A stretch of 42,603 nt of DNA from Desulforadius tongensis (lineage in GTDB: Bacteria > Bacillota > Desulfotomaculia > Desulfotomaculales > Desulfohalotomaculaceae): assembly GCF_016907915.1 (NCBI RefSeq), contig NZ_JAFBCW010000024.1, positions 1 through 42,603 on the forward strand, read 5' to 3'. The notes beneath the pieces were generated by a model. The model had not been told where the DNA came from. It did no database searches and was given only the letters and a program-made list of their open reading frames with translations. Positions within the stretch are counted from its first letter, which is position 1; the number at the start of each line of letters is the position of its first letter. Shown here in pieces: positions 16,909-25,944 of the stretch. Both the position numbers and the translations under genes were made by a program.

Positions 16909-16944
16909 TTATCTACCGGTGATATAAATCTACTCTGAAAATGA

Positions 16945-16979
16945 TATCTTACTAAGCCGGCGGCTTTTCATCCGCTGAT
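16945..16979 (-). repeat. Intergenic inverted-repeat element, copy C (degenerate)
   Basis: TATCTTACTAAGCCGGCGGC repeats the left part of copies A and B. The right arm is poorly conserved. It lies between cobA-hemD and ahbC. Confidence 0.4.
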
Positions 16980-17006
16980 GGCATCGCAAAGAAGTATTAT
17001 GTCTAT

Positions 17007-18527
17007 CTATTTTGAAACAGCTTTTAAAACAGCTTCCACCAGACCGTTTATAGTGTACTCCTCCGCTTCCACCGTCACTTCAATACCCAGTTCACGGGCA
17101 GTGCTGGAGGTAATAGGCCCGATGCTGGCCACAACAACATCTTTTAATAACTGCTGCAGATTATCTGCATTTAATAATTTGACAAAATTACGTACAGTGG
17201 AAGAACTTGTAAAGGTTAAAACGTGCAGCTCCTTCCTCTGCAGCATTTCGATAAGTTTACCAGCATCTCCTGCCCCCAAAACGGTTTTATAGGTGGTAAC
17301 TTCATCCACCCTGGCTCCCATTTCTGCCAGCGCCCGGGGTAATACTTTACGGGCAATGTCCGCTCTGGGCAGCAGCACCCGGTCCCCGGGCCGCACCCGC
17401 CCGGAAAGTCCTGCAATTATCTGCTCCGCCCGGTATTCACCCGGTACATAGTCCACCAGCAAACCGTAAGCCTCTAAAGATTCCCTGGTTTTGGGGCCGA
17501 TGGCACAGATTTTTACACCGCGCAAGTCTCTAATATCTTTATTTAGAACTTTTAAACGGTTAAAAAAGTATTTTACCCCATTTACGCTGGTAAATACCAC
17601 CCATTGATACGACGGCAGTTGATTGATAGCGCTGTCCAACGGTGAATAATCTTCCGGTTCGGTTACCTCAATGGTGGGAAATTCATAGGGCTCGCCGCCC
17701 AGTTCCTCAATACGCCGGGACAGTGCACTGGCCTGTTCCCGGGAACGGGTTACCAGTACCCGCTTTCCAAACAGCTTTTTATTTTCAAACCAGGATAATT
17801 TATCCCGCAGCTTGACCACTTCACCCACCACAATGACAGCGGGATTTTTGAACTCTGCCTTTTCAGCCTTTTCCGCAATATTATCCAGTGTACCCACCAG
17901 TGTCCTTTGTTCCGGACGTGTACCCCAGCGCACCAGGGCCACAGGGGTATCGGGTGAACGTCCATGCTGCACCAGCTTATCACAGATCCGGGACAGATTG
18001 CTCATACCCATTAAAAAAACCAGCGTACCAATGCCGGTGGCAATTTTATCCCAAGCAATATTAGATTCTTCTTTGGCGGGATCTTCGTTGCCGGTAATTA
18101 CGGCAAAGCTGCTGGTGGCATCCCGGTGGGTTACCGGAATACCGGCATAGGCAGGCACCGCCACAGCCGAGGTAATACCGGGCACCACTTCAAATTTAAT
18201 ACCGTTTTCCACCAAGGTTTCCGCCTCTTCCCCGCCGCGGCCAAAGACAAAGGGGTCGCCGCCTTTTAACCTGGTTACCACATATCCCTCTTTGGCCTTG
18301 TCAACAAGCAGTTGATTAATTTCATGCTGCTTCATAGCGTGCCTGTCCGGCGACTTGCCCACATAAATTCTCTGCGCCTCAGGCCGGGCATAAGCCAGCA
18401 GCCTGGAACTGGCCAATCTGTCATACACAAGCACATCCGCTTTTTTGATACAATCAAGTCCTTTAACAGTGATTAACCCGGGATCACCGGGACCTGCACC
18501 CACTAAATAAACAATGCCGGTTTTCAT
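17007..18527 (-). CDS. cobA-hemD: Fused uroporphyrinogen-III C-methyltransferase / uroporphyrinogen-III synthase
   Basis: The N-terminal half (about 1-245) is the SAM-dependent methyltransferase that makes precorrin-2: VYLVGAGPGDPGLITVKG, VTRLKGGDPFVFGRGGEE and GIPVTHRD. The C-terminal half (about 255-500) is HemD, which cyclises hydroxymethylbilane to uroporphyrinogen III: RVLVTRSREQASALS, FTSVNGVKYFF and LTFTSSSTVRNFV. Such fusions are common in clostridia. The fusion channels the pathway towards precorrin-2 and siroheme, which fits the Ahb genes. The gene starts 2 nt after the hemC stop. Confidence 0.95.
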   Translation of the reverse strand: MKTGIVYLVGAGPGDPGLITVKGLDCIKKADVLVYDRLASSRLLAYARPEAQRIYVGKSPDRHAMKQHEINQLLVDKAKEGYVVTRLKGGDPFVFGRGGEEAETLVENGIKFEVVPGITSAVAVPAYAGIPVTHRDATSSFAVITGNEDPAKEESNIAWDKIATGIGTLVFLMGMSNLSRICDKLVQHGRSPDTPVALVRWGTRPEQRTLVGTLDNIAEKAEKAEFKNPAVIVVGEVVKLRDKLSWFENKKLFGKRVLVTRSREQASALSRRIEELGGEPYEFPTIEVTEPEDYSPLDSAINQLPSYQWVVFTSVNGVKYFFNRLKVLNKDIRDLRGVKICAIGPKTRESLEAYGLLVDYVPGEYRAEQIIAGLSGRVRPGDRVLLPRADIARKVLPRALAEMGARVDEVTTYKTVLGAGDAGKLIEMLQRKELHVLTFTSSSTVRNFVKLLNADNLQQLLKDVVVASIGPITSSTARELGIEVTVEAEEYTINGLVEAVLKAVSK

Positions 18528-18529
18528 AG

Positions 18530-19465
18530 TTATTCACCATTCTCCTTGCGTACTTGTTCCAATATTTCATCCGCACCCATTTCCAACAGGCGGTGGGCCA
18601 ATTCAATACCCAACCACTCCGCCTTTTCCACCGGGCCATCAATACCGGCCCTTACCGCAGCGGCTCCATCCAAACTAACCACGGTGGCTTCCAGATACAG
18701 GGTATCATCTTTCACCTGCCCCAACGCTCCAATGGGCACCTGGCAGCCTCCTTCAAGTTTTCTCATTAATGCTCGCTCGGCAGTGATGGCAGCACAGGTT
18801 TCTTTATGCTCAATACTTTTTACCATGTCTAAAATTTCCCGGTCGTCTTCTCTTATTTCTATGCCCAAAGCACCCTGGCCTACCGCTGGCAGGCAGATTT
18901 CATAAGGTATGTATTGGGTGATATGATCTTCCCAACCCATGCGGGTCACTCCCGCCGCTGCCAAAACTATGCCATCCAGCCGCTGGGTGTGCAGTTTTTT
19001 CATCCGGGTATTCAAATTGCCCCGCAGCGACTCTAACTTCAAATCGGGGCGGTATTTCAGCAGTTGAGCACAGCGGCGCAAACTGGATGTTCCCAACCTT
19101 GCCCCCCGGGGTAGTTGTTCTATAGTTTTACCCGTTGGACTGATCAGCACATCGGCGGGGTTTTCCCGCCTGCATATCGCTCCAATAGTTAACCCGTCGG
19201 GCAGTTTGGTGGGCAGGTCTTTCATACTGTGCACCGCAAAATCAATTTGCTTCTCTAACAAAGCTACCTCTAATTCTTTGGTGAACAAACCTTTATCCCC
19301 TATTTTAGCTAAAGCCACGTCAAGGATTTTATCACCCTGGGTCTTCATTTTAACTATCTTAAAAATCCGGTCCGGATAGCATTTTTTTAATTCTTCCACT
19401 ACCCAGTTGGTCTGCCACACGGCCAAAGCACTTTCCCTGGTACCAACTATAATCTCCTGCTTCAT
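18530..19465 (-). CDS. hemC: Hydroxymethylbilane synthase (porphobilinogen deaminase)
   Basis: HemC polymerises four porphobilinogens to hydroxymethylbilane on a dipyrromethane cofactor. The start [15 protein letters not shown], then [25 protein letters not shown], and the cofactor cysteine in [14 protein letters not shown] are all present. The start is ATG 19465, which overlaps the hemA stop (ATGA) and has GGGGGGTG upstream. A GTG 9 nt earlier abuts the same G-rich site and is less likely. About 311 residues, a normal length. Confidence 0.96.
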   Translation of the reverse strand: MKQEIIVGTRESALAVWQTNWVVEELKKCYPDRIFKIVKMKTQGDKILDVALAKIGDKGLFTKELEVALLEKQIDFAVHSMKDLPTKLPDGLTIGAICRRENPADVLISPTGKTIEQLPRGARLGTSSLRRCAQLLKYRPDLKLESLRGNLNTRMKKLHTQRLDGIVLAAAGVTRMGWEDHITQYIPYEICLPAVGQGALGIEIREDDREILDMVKSIEHKETCAAITAERALMRKLEGGCQVPIGALGQVKDDTLYLEATVVSLDGAAAVRAGIDGPVEKAEWLGIELAHRLLEMGADEILEQVRKENGE

Positions 19466-20856
19466 TGTTGGCACCCCCCGGAATGAACCTGTTTTTGAGC
19501 ATGCATCTCGTCATTCACCCTGGATGTTAAGATTTCTTGAACATTTTCCTTTCCTTTATTTTTAATTCTATACCTTTGGCTGTCCCGTTCATCCACTTCC
19601 AAGTTGAAAAGATTCTGCAGCACCTTGGTGTACAAATGTCCCTCGTTGGTTACTGCATACTCTTTTAAACGAACAATGGGAAAATGCAGCAGCTGCTTCA
19701 TAATGGAATTGGCCATAGAACTGATAATTTTATACTCCCGGTCAGAAACATTACCCAGCCGGTTGAGCGCCCGTTCCAGTTCTCTTTTTTTAATTTCTTC
19801 CCCCATTTCTTTCAAGGAAACAATGGTGGGAACAACAAGCTGAACAGACAGCCACTGCAGAAATTCATCCAGTTCTTCTTCAATAATTTTTTCCGCTTGT
19901 ACCGCTGCCTGACGTCTTTCGGCTAAATTATTGTCCACCACATTTTGCAGGTCGTCAATATCATACAAAGTAACGCCGGGCAGTTTATTTACCTGCGGGT
20001 CAACATCCCTGGGCACCGCTATATCAATAAACATTAGTTTTTTCCCCGGGTTGGCGTTAATAAGCTCACACATATCCGGGTAACGAATTACATAGTGGCT
20101 GGCAGCGGTAGAACTGATAACAATATCAGCTTTTTTCATATAACGGAACAACTCTTCAAATCTACAAGCCCTGCCTTGGAATTTTTCAGCCAGCATTTCC
20201 GCCCGGTCATAAGAGCGGTTGGAGACAATCACCCCCGATACCCCGTTGGATACCAGGTGCTTGGCGGTAAGCTCACTCATTTTACCAGCCCCCACCACCA
20301 GTACCGAGCGGCCGTTTAAATCACCAAATTTTTGCTTGGCCAATTCCACAGCGGCATAGCTGACAGAAACTGCATTTTTGTCAATGCCCGTTTCGTGGCG
20401 TACTCTCTTCCCCACTGTAATAGCCTGTTGGAAAAGAGTATTTAACACCCTGTTGGTGGTACCGGCTTGAAGGGCAATTTCATAGCCCTGGCGCACCTGT
20501 CCCAGTATTTGAGTTTCACCCAAAATCATTGAATCCAAGCCGGCAGAAACCCTAAATAGATGCCTTACCGAATCATAAAGGGTATGGCAAAAGGTACAAT
20601 TTTTAATTTCTGAGCTGTCTAAATCTGAATAATTGGATAAAAAATCCCATACGGCATTTAATCCATCGTCCAGTTCACGGGGAGTAACGTAAATTTCCGT
20701 TCTGTTACAGGTAGAAATAATAGCACAGCCTTCAATACCACCGTAAGAATGCAGCCGCTGCAGTTGTTTGGGCAGCGAGTGGGCAGGAAAGGATAACTTT
20801 TCTCTTATTTCTACCGGGGCGGTGCGGTGATTAACACCCACTGCTACGATAAGCAT
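19462..20856 (-). CDS. hemA: Glutamyl-tRNA reductase
   Basis: HemA reduces glutamyl-tRNA to glutamate-1-semialdehyde, the committed step of the C5 pathway. It begins [20 protein letters not shown]. The catalytic Cys50 is in STCNRTE. Also present are [18 protein letters not shown] and the NADPH-binding [17 protein letters not shown]. The length of 464 residues includes the usual C-terminal dimerisation helix. The gene start overlaps the end of the precorrin-2 dehydrogenase gene by 26 nt. Confidence 0.97.
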   Translation of the reverse strand: MLIVAVGVNHRTAPVEIREKLSFPAHSLPKQLQRLHSYGGIEGCAIISTCNRTEIYVTPRELDDGLNAVWDFLSNYSDLDSSEIKNCTFCHTLYDSVRHLFRVSAGLDSMILGETQILGQVRQGYEIALQAGTTNRVLNTLFQQAITVGKRVRHETGIDKNAVSVSYAAVELAKQKFGDLNGRSVLVVGAGKMSELTAKHLVSNGVSGVIVSNRSYDRAEMLAEKFQGRACRFEELFRYMKKADIVISSTAASHYVIRYPDMCELINANPGKKLMFIDIAVPRDVDPQVNKLPGVTLYDIDDLQNVVDNNLAERRQAAVQAEKIIEEELDEFLQWLSVQLVVPTIVSLKEMGEEIKKRELERALNRLGNVSDREYKIISSMANSIMKQLLHFPIVRLKEYAVTNEGHLYTKVLQNLFNLEVDERDSQRYRIKNKGKENVQEILTSRVNDEMHAQKQVHSGGCQQ

Positions 20857-21472
20857 GTTGAACCCGCTCCTTTATTTTGTCGTAACGTTTTTCTTTATAT
20901 AGTTTTAAAATATCCGATTGTACTATTTTTTCCAGCACTTCCCGGCGTTTATGGTGTTCCGGTACCCTTTGTAAAAGGTCCACCCGTACCTGGCCCAGCA
21001 GTTCCAAAAAATCTGCATATTCCGGACCAAAGGTGTTTTCCAACTGTTCTCTAATGCGAGCAGCCAGAAGCGGACTTTTACCATTGGTGGATACAGCAAC
21101 GGAAAGGGGTCCTTGACGTACCACCGCCGGCACAAAAAAACTGCACCTTTGAGGATCGTCCACAATATTTACCAGTATTTTATTTTTTATGCAGTATTCA
21201 GCCACCCGGCGGTTGACCTCTTCATCATCTGTGGCGCTGAACACTAAAAAAGCATCCTGTAAATCTTTTTCTTGGCACTCCCGTTCAATATGAGTTATAC
21301 GGGCTTGTTCTTTCAATGCCGCCAGTCCTGGTGTCAACCGGGGGCTGACCACGACAATGTCTGCCCCGCTCTCCAATAATTTCTTCACCTTCCGTTCCGC
21401 CACTTTACCTCCACCTACCACCAGGCACTTTTCACCTTCCAGCCGCAGGTACAGTGGATAGAACTCTGTCAT
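20831..21472 (-). CDS. Precorrin-2 dehydrogenase / sirohydrochlorin ferrochelatase-like protein
   Basis: A Met8/CysG-N-type protein that oxidises precorrin-2 to sirohydrochlorin with NAD. Some members also insert iron to give siroheme. The N-terminal [20 protein letters not shown] with its Rossmann GGGKVAERK is diagnostic, followed by [13 protein letters not shown] and [18 protein letters not shown]. It is 213 residues. No separate sirohydrochlorin ferrochelatase (SirB/CbiK) is in the cluster, so this protein may do both steps; that is inference. ATG follows AAGGGG. Confidence 0.9.
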   Translation of the reverse strand: MTEFYPLYLRLEGEKCLVVGGGKVAERKVKKLLESGADIVVVSPRLTPGLAALKEQARITHIERECQEKDLQDAFLVFSATDDEEVNRRVAEYCIKNKILVNIVDDPQRCSFFVPAVVRQGPLSVAVSTNGKSPLLAARIREQLENTFGPEYADFLELLGQVRVDLLQRVPEHHKRREVLEKIVQSDILKLYKEKRYDKIKERVQHAYRSSGC

Positions 21473-21485
21473 ATGCTTTCGCCCC

Positions 21486-22451
21486 TTAAAAATTACGGTA
21501 CTTTACAAAATCAGCTATGGTAAATAAGGTTTGCTTGGCCGGAATATCCGGTAAATGATGCAGTTCTGCCTTTGCCTTATTTACGTATCGATCCACCACT
21601 GCATTGGAATATTCAATGGCACCACAGGCCCGTATTAATTCAATGGCCTGGTGCACTTCAGCCCCGGTTTTGTTCTTATTTTCTACCAGTTTTATTAATC
21701 GTTCTCTCTGCGGACTATTCCTTAAAGCATAAATTACCGGCAAAGTTATTATTCCCTGGCGTAGGTCTCCCCCTATGGGTTTACCCAGTTCTTTCGGGTC
21801 AGCAATCATATCCAATATGTCATCAATTATTTGAAAGGCAATACCTATCTTGTAGCCGTATCTTCTAAGGGGCATGTATATTTCCCTGGGAGCCCCACAG
21901 GCCACAGCACCAAGCTGGCAGCTGGCCGCTATCAATAACGCCGTTTTACGTTCAATACGGTACAAATAATCTTTTATAGATTGCTTACTTTTGTACGCAC
22001 TGGATATTTGCTGAATCTCCCCCTCGCACATTTTTACACTGGTTTTAGAAAGCACCTTGGCAATAAGGGGAATATCTTCGTACTTAGAAATCATTACCAG
22101 CGACTTGCCGAAAAGCAAATCCCCGGTATGCACGGAAATTTTATTACCCCAATTGGATTTGACAGTGGGTATACCGCGCCTGGTTAATGCCGAATCCACC
22201 ACATCATCGTGAACTAAAGTAGCCATATGAATTAACTCCAATGCCACCGCCAAAGGCATTATAGATTCCAACCGGTAGTTGTAAAACTTGCCGGACAAAA
22301 GTGCAAAAGCCGGACGCAATCTCTTTCCTCCGGCATTTAACAAGTGACTGGAAGTTTTATTTAAAAGAGGATTTTGATGTTGTACCACCCGGGCCAGCTC
22401 TTCTTCTACAGCTTGTAGATCTTTTTTTATATCTTTAAAAATATCCAGCAC
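21486..22451 (-). CDS. Polyprenyl diphosphate synthase (heptaprenyl diphosphate synthase component II-like)
   Basis: A trans-prenyltransferase that makes long-chain isoprenoid diphosphates, usually for the menaquinone side chain. Both Asp-rich motifs are present: VHDDVVDSA and QIIDDILDMI. NAGGKRLRPAFALLSG is also typical. The start is set at GTG 22451, with AGGTG about 10 nt upstream; another GTG 12 nt earlier lacks a site. It lies 13 nt before the precorrin-2 dehydrogenase gene, so it heads the heme operon, which links quinone and heme supply. HepT is the best guess, but chain length cannot be read. Confidence 0.88.
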   Translation of the reverse strand: MLDIFKDIKKDLQAVEEELARVVQHQNPLLNKTSSHLLNAGGKRLRPAFALLSGKFYNYRLESIMPLAVALELIHMATLVHDDVVDSALTRRGIPTVKSNWGNKISVHTGDLLFGKSLVMISKYEDIPLIAKVLSKTSVKMCEGEIQQISSAYKSKQSIKDYLYRIERKTALLIAASCQLGAVACGAPREIYMPLRRYGYKIGIAFQIIDDILDMIADPKELGKPIGGDLRQGIITLPVIYALRNSPQRERLIKLVENKNKTGAEVHQAIELIRACGAIEYSNAVVDRYVNKAKAELHHLPDIPAKQTLFTIADFVKYRNF

Positions 22452-22583
22452 GCCACAGATCACCTACTTGTAATCTATTCTAGCTTTTCTGCAGTAACAT
22501 GTAAATATTCGCTTAATTATGGAAAAATCCTCCCACCATAGCTATATTTCTATACAAACACTTCTCAGCGCAAAAGTTAAATA

Positions 22584-22604
22584 CCCCTACCCAGGCGGTA
22601 GGGG
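22584..22604 (-). terminator. Terminator of the hydrogenase operon
   Basis: A stem CCCCTACC / GGTAGGGG (22584-22591 with 22597-22604) lies just 3' of the last gene of the operon on the minus strand. The T tract is interrupted. Confidence 0.65.
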
Positions 22605-22607
22605 ATT

Positions 22608-22946
22608 TTATTTATAAAAGTTTAAAACCCTGGATATCTTACTCCGGTCCATATTGGGATAGAGCACATCATCTATCATCATCACCGCCCCCACTGCACA
22701 GGCGCCCATACAGCGAACCACTTCCAGGGCAAACATACCGTCCGCAGTTACTTCACCGGGTTTAATACCCAGCTCTTCACTGACAGCCTTGAGCACCTCC
22801 GATGAACCCCTTAAATAACAACTTGTTCCCAAGCATACGGCTATCCTATGCTTGGCCCGCTTTTCTTTCCTTAAGCTGCCGTTTTGCAACTCTTGTACCT
22901 GTTCGCAAACACCGGCACTGCACTGACAACAGTTTTTAACGTTCAC
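22608..22946 (-). CDS. Thioredoxin-like [2Fe-2S] protein (NuoE/HydC-like)
   Basis: A small protein of about 112 residues with a C-terminal thioredoxin-like [2Fe-2S] domain. The four ligands are in VCLGTSCYLRGS and RCMGACAVGAVM, as in the NuoE and HydC family. Its N-terminus adds a separate Cys cluster (CCQCSAGVC) followed by a basic stretch, which I do not recognise. The start is placed at GTG 22946, with AAGGAG 8 nt upstream; an earlier GTG overlaps that site. It is the last gene of the hydrogenase operon, after the SpoIIE-like phosphatase and sensory hydrogenase. It probably passes electrons to or from that module. Confidence 0.85.
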   Translation of the reverse strand: MNVKNCCQCSAGVCEQVQELQNGSLRKEKRAKHRIAVCLGTSCYLRGSSEVLKAVSEELGIKPGEVTADGMFALEVVRCMGACAVGAVMMIDDVLYPNMDRSKISRVLNFYK

Positions 22947-22972
22947 CAGTGACACTCCTTATCACCGCGCAT

Positions 22973-24124
22973 CTAATAATATTCCTCAGTAACTTTTTTC
23001 CCTTTATCCTTTAACGTGGCAATTAAATCACGTATTACATGCTGCTTATAAGTATATATGGCAGGAGCTTTCACCTCCTGCAGCGCGGGGTTTGTAGCAG
23101 TACCCACTATTATATGAATGTCATCCGCCTCCAGCAGTGCCGCTGCCAACCTGCTGGCCCCGTCCTTTTGTGACTTAAGTTCAGTTAAACTGGTGCCATA
23201 TTTTATGTGTTCCAATGCATACACCAGCGTCACAGCACCCTCGGTAACCAAATTAATGCCCGGCAGTATTCCAATGGGCGGGATGTTTTTGCAGTTAGAG
23301 GATAAATCCACAGCCACCTCTCGGCCCAACACCCGCCCTACAATATTACCTGTGGTTCCACCGCAGACAATCTTAATACCGGGCCCGTTCATTAATTTAT
23401 TTACCACCGTATAATCATCTTCTTTATTTTGCGGTGGTCCAATTAACATGGTAACCTGGCGCGGCTGGCGAGCCTTCACCACCACAATGCTGGCATCATC
23501 ACCGGGTTTTTCACCGTATAAGTTATAGCACAGCTGTTTGATTTCTTCCGCCCACTGGGCAGCATCTTTTTGAGGTGAGTACGTTTCCTCCAGGTGCCTG
23601 CCTACCCGTTCCCATCCCCATCCCATGTTCATTATATTGCCAATACCGGCATGCAGTACACCATCACTGACCATTACCAGCCAGTGGTCGTCCTGCATTT
23701 GAAAAAAATACTCTTTTATTTTTTTACCGCCGATACACCTGGAAATCTGGTGCGGTTTAATTAACCTGTTACTGCGGCCAACAAACACCGGTGGATTATC
23801 ATATTCTACTAAATAGGTTCTGCCATCGGTTCTTATCTGGGCGATGGAAAATGTGCTGTAAGCCAAGTTCCTCACCTTACATATGGGCAGGGTATGAGCC
23901 AGGGTTTCAATGACCTCATCTATATCCCCACCCATTTTCAGCATGGTGCCGGCGGTTTTAACGGTCAGCCGGGACAGTATATTAGCCTTGACTCCACTGC
24001 CCAAACCGTCCGAAACCACAACAATACTGGCATCGTCAGTGCGAACAATTTCTACACTGTCACCGCACAGTTCTTCATCATATTTTTTTAATTGGGCGAT
24101 GCCGTAATCCAAACGTATATTCAT
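22973..24124 (-). CDS. SpoIIE-family PP2C phosphatase linked to the sensory hydrogenase
   Basis: A predicted serine/threonine phosphatase of the SpoIIE/RsbU type in its N-terminal half (about 1-220). The metal-binding aspartates are in VVSDGLGSGVKAN, MVSDGVLHAG and GDDASIVVV. The C-terminal part (about 225-383) has LIGPPQNKEDDYTVV and IKIVCGGTTGNIV and matches no domain I can name. There is no signal peptide or membrane helix. It lies 7 nt after the sensory hydrogenase gene. Pairing of PAS-type [FeFe] hydrogenase with a PP2C phosphatase is known in clostridial hfs-like clusters and in putative sensory hydrogenase groups. Its phosphoprotein substrate is unknown. Confidence 0.85.
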   Translation of the reverse strand: MNIRLDYGIAQLKKYDEELCGDSVEIVRTDDASIVVVSDGLGSGVKANILSRLTVKTAGTMLKMGGDIDEVIETLAHTLPICKVRNLAYSTFSIAQIRTDGRTYLVEYDNPPVFVGRSNRLIKPHQISRCIGGKKIKEYFFQMQDDHWLVMVSDGVLHAGIGNIMNMGWGWERVGRHLEETYSPQKDAAQWAEEIKQLCYNLYGEKPGDDASIVVVKARQPRQVTMLIGPPQNKEDDYTVVNKLMNGPGIKIVCGGTTGNIVGRVLGREVAVDLSSNCKNIPPIGILPGINLVTEGAVTLVYALEHIKYGTSLTELKSQKDGASRLAAALLEADDIHIIVGTATNPALQEVKAPAIYTYKQHVIRDLIATLKDKGKKVTEEYY

Positions 24125-24131
24125 CGGCAGA

Positions 24132-25871
24132 TTACTCCTTCCGGGAAGGATCTTCTCGCATTAATTTGATTAACCTGCTCAGCTGTATTTTGCTTTCTGC
24201 GGTGGCTTCGCCCAATAACCCGGCAATTTCCTGGGCCACCTTCATTTGTTTTTCAATTACTTCTTGTGCCTGTACAATGGTTTGGTTTTTAATCAGTTCA
24301 AATTGTTCCCGCTGCCTTTTTTCTTCAGTAACATCTATAAATATACCCACCACAAGATTTTCCTGCTCCACCGGGAATATGATCTCACTGGTAACAATGT
24401 CCTTATCCGGGTAATCACAGCAAACATTTAGCATTTTACCGGAATTCATCACCCGGATAAAGTTCTCCGGGTTAATTACGGTATCCAATTTTTTGCCCAC
24501 CACATCCGCCCCGGAACAGCGGAACATCCTTTCAGCGGCGGGATTTATCTCCAATATGGTTTGAGTGCTGTCAATCACAATTATACCGTTGGGCATGGCC
24601 GCGGTTACTACATTGGAAAGGGATTCCGCCCGCTTGCGCATGTACGGTATACACATCTCTACCTCTGCTTTGCCCTGGTAAACAGCAATGGCTTTATCCC
24701 GGCAGGTATCATACCCGCAGGCGCCGCAGTTCAGCTCATCCTCCGGTTTATATTTACCTGTCCGGGCCAATATCTCCTGCAGTTCTGCTGCACTTGGATA
24801 GGCAGCATTTACCTTTCTGCACTGGTAACTTCTCTGCATCAGATGCCCGGGCAGCTGCTCATCAATACAATCATCACCGCGATTACTAACCGACTTATAA
24901 TAATCCTGCACCTTACGCCGGCGTACATAAAGGCTTTCATCGCGGCACATTGAAAGAGGACCGTTTATACAACCACCTTTACAAGCCAGGAGTTCTATTA
25001 ATTTCGGCTGCTTGCCGATTCCTCCACCGGCCAGGTGATGCAGAAAGTCTATACAATCATCCAACCCGCTAATAGATACAAAATCTTCTTCCGAACCGTT
25101 TAGGCCCTTGTTTATACATCTCAGCATACCGCCCTCCAGCGGAAAGAGACAGTTGGTCCCGGTGGGAGCATTATCAAAATTAGATGGAGTTAAATCATTT
25201 AAGTCAATGTTAAAATGCTTAACCAGATCCCATAACTCATCAAAACCAAGCACAAAATCCACAGCATCACTAATACCTGCTGTGGTATACTCTTCCTTCT
25301 TGGCCACACAGGGCCCTATAAATACAACTTTACACCGCGGATTATTGGCTTTAATGTAGCGCCCGTGGGCAATCATGGGGGAAACCACCGGCGCCAGCAT
25401 CGGTATCAGCTGGGGATAGTAGCGCTCCACCAGGTTAACTATCACAGGGCAGGAACTGCCAATTAAAGGTTTATCAAAACCCAGTTGAAAATGGTGCCGG
25501 ACCACCAGTCCGGCACCCACAGATGTTTCCTGTACAATATTGAAACCAATTTTTCTTAATAAATCGGGCATTAAACCCGGGTCTTTTAAGGGCAAACCAG
25601 CAACGAAGGATGGTGCCACCGCGGCAGCCAACAGTTCACCCCGCTCCAGAAGCCTTATTACCTCTGCCAGGTCATTGGACAACAGCTTCTTGGCATTCTG
25701 CGGGCAGGCCAGTATACAATTGCCGTCTTTAATGCACAGCTCATCTATTACCTTAACATGTAATGCGGCATTTTCCTTGTCAGAACTGATGGCAATGGCT
25801 TTAACGGGACATATTCTCACACAGCGGTAGCAGTCACGACACTTGGCTTCGTTGGTGGTAATTAAGCCCAT
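24132..25871 (-). CDS. Sensory-type [FeFe] hydrogenase with PAS domain
   Basis: A 579-residue, putatively H2-sensing hydrogenase. The N-terminal ferredoxin region has Cys11, 14, 17 and 21, then CIKDGNCILACP, where one ligand position is Asp49. The H-cluster domain keeps Cys141 (GSSCPV), Cys188 (IGPCVAKKEE), Cys297 and Cys301 (LACKGGCINGP). The proton-relay Cys of catalytic enzymes (TSCCP) is Ser140 here, and MPC is replaced by GPC. An extra Fe-S domain (NCGACGYDTC, with Cys407) and a PAS domain (about 418-530) follow, ending in a helical tail. These features match group C/HfsB-type sensory enzymes, not fast catalytic ones. It lies between hydA and the phosphatase gene. Confidence 0.9.
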   Translation of the reverse strand: MGLITTNEAKCRDCYRCVRICPVKAIAISSDKENAALHVKVIDELCIKDGNCILACPQNAKKLLSNDLAEVIRLLERGELLAAAVAPSFVAGLPLKDPGLMPDLLRKIGFNIVQETSVGAGLVVRHHFQLGFDKPLIGSSCPVIVNLVERYYPQLIPMLAPVVSPMIAHGRYIKANNPRCKVVFIGPCVAKKEEYTTAGISDAVDFVLGFDELWDLVKHFNIDLNDLTPSNFDNAPTGTNCLFPLEGGMLRCINKGLNGSEEDFVSISGLDDCIDFLHHLAGGGIGKQPKLIELLACKGGCINGPLSMCRDESLYVRRRKVQDYYKSVSNRGDDCIDEQLPGHLMQRSYQCRKVNAAYPSAAELQEILARTGKYKPEDELNCGACGYDTCRDKAIAVYQGKAEVEMCIPYMRKRAESLSNVVTAAMPNGIIVIDSTQTILEINPAAERMFRCSGADVVGKKLDTVINPENFIRVMNSGKMLNVCCDYPDKDIVTSEIIFPVEQENLVVGIFIDVTEEKRQREQFELIKNQTIVQAQEVIEKQMKVAQEIAGLLGEATAESKIQLSRLIKLMREDPSRKE

Positions 25872-25884
25872 AAAATCATCCTTT

Positions 25885-25913
25885 CGAATGGATTGGTTCT
25901 AAAAATCCATTCG
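25885..25913 (-). promoter_or_regulatory. Hairpin between hydA and the sensory hydrogenase gene
   Basis: A perfect 10-bp stem CGAATGGATT / AATCCATTCG (25885-25894 with 25904-25913). On the minus strand it ends just before the AAAGGATG ribosome binding site of the sensory hydrogenase. It has no T tract, so message processing or translational control is more likely than termination. Confidence 0.5.
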
Positions 25914-25944
25914 ACAAGCCCCAGGGAATATCCTTTTAAAAATA

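Noticed and set aside
24132-25871. Second catalytic [FeFe] hydrogenase
   Set aside because: The proton-relay cysteine and the MPC motif are changed, and a PAS domain and a phosphatase gene are attached. A sensory role is more likely.
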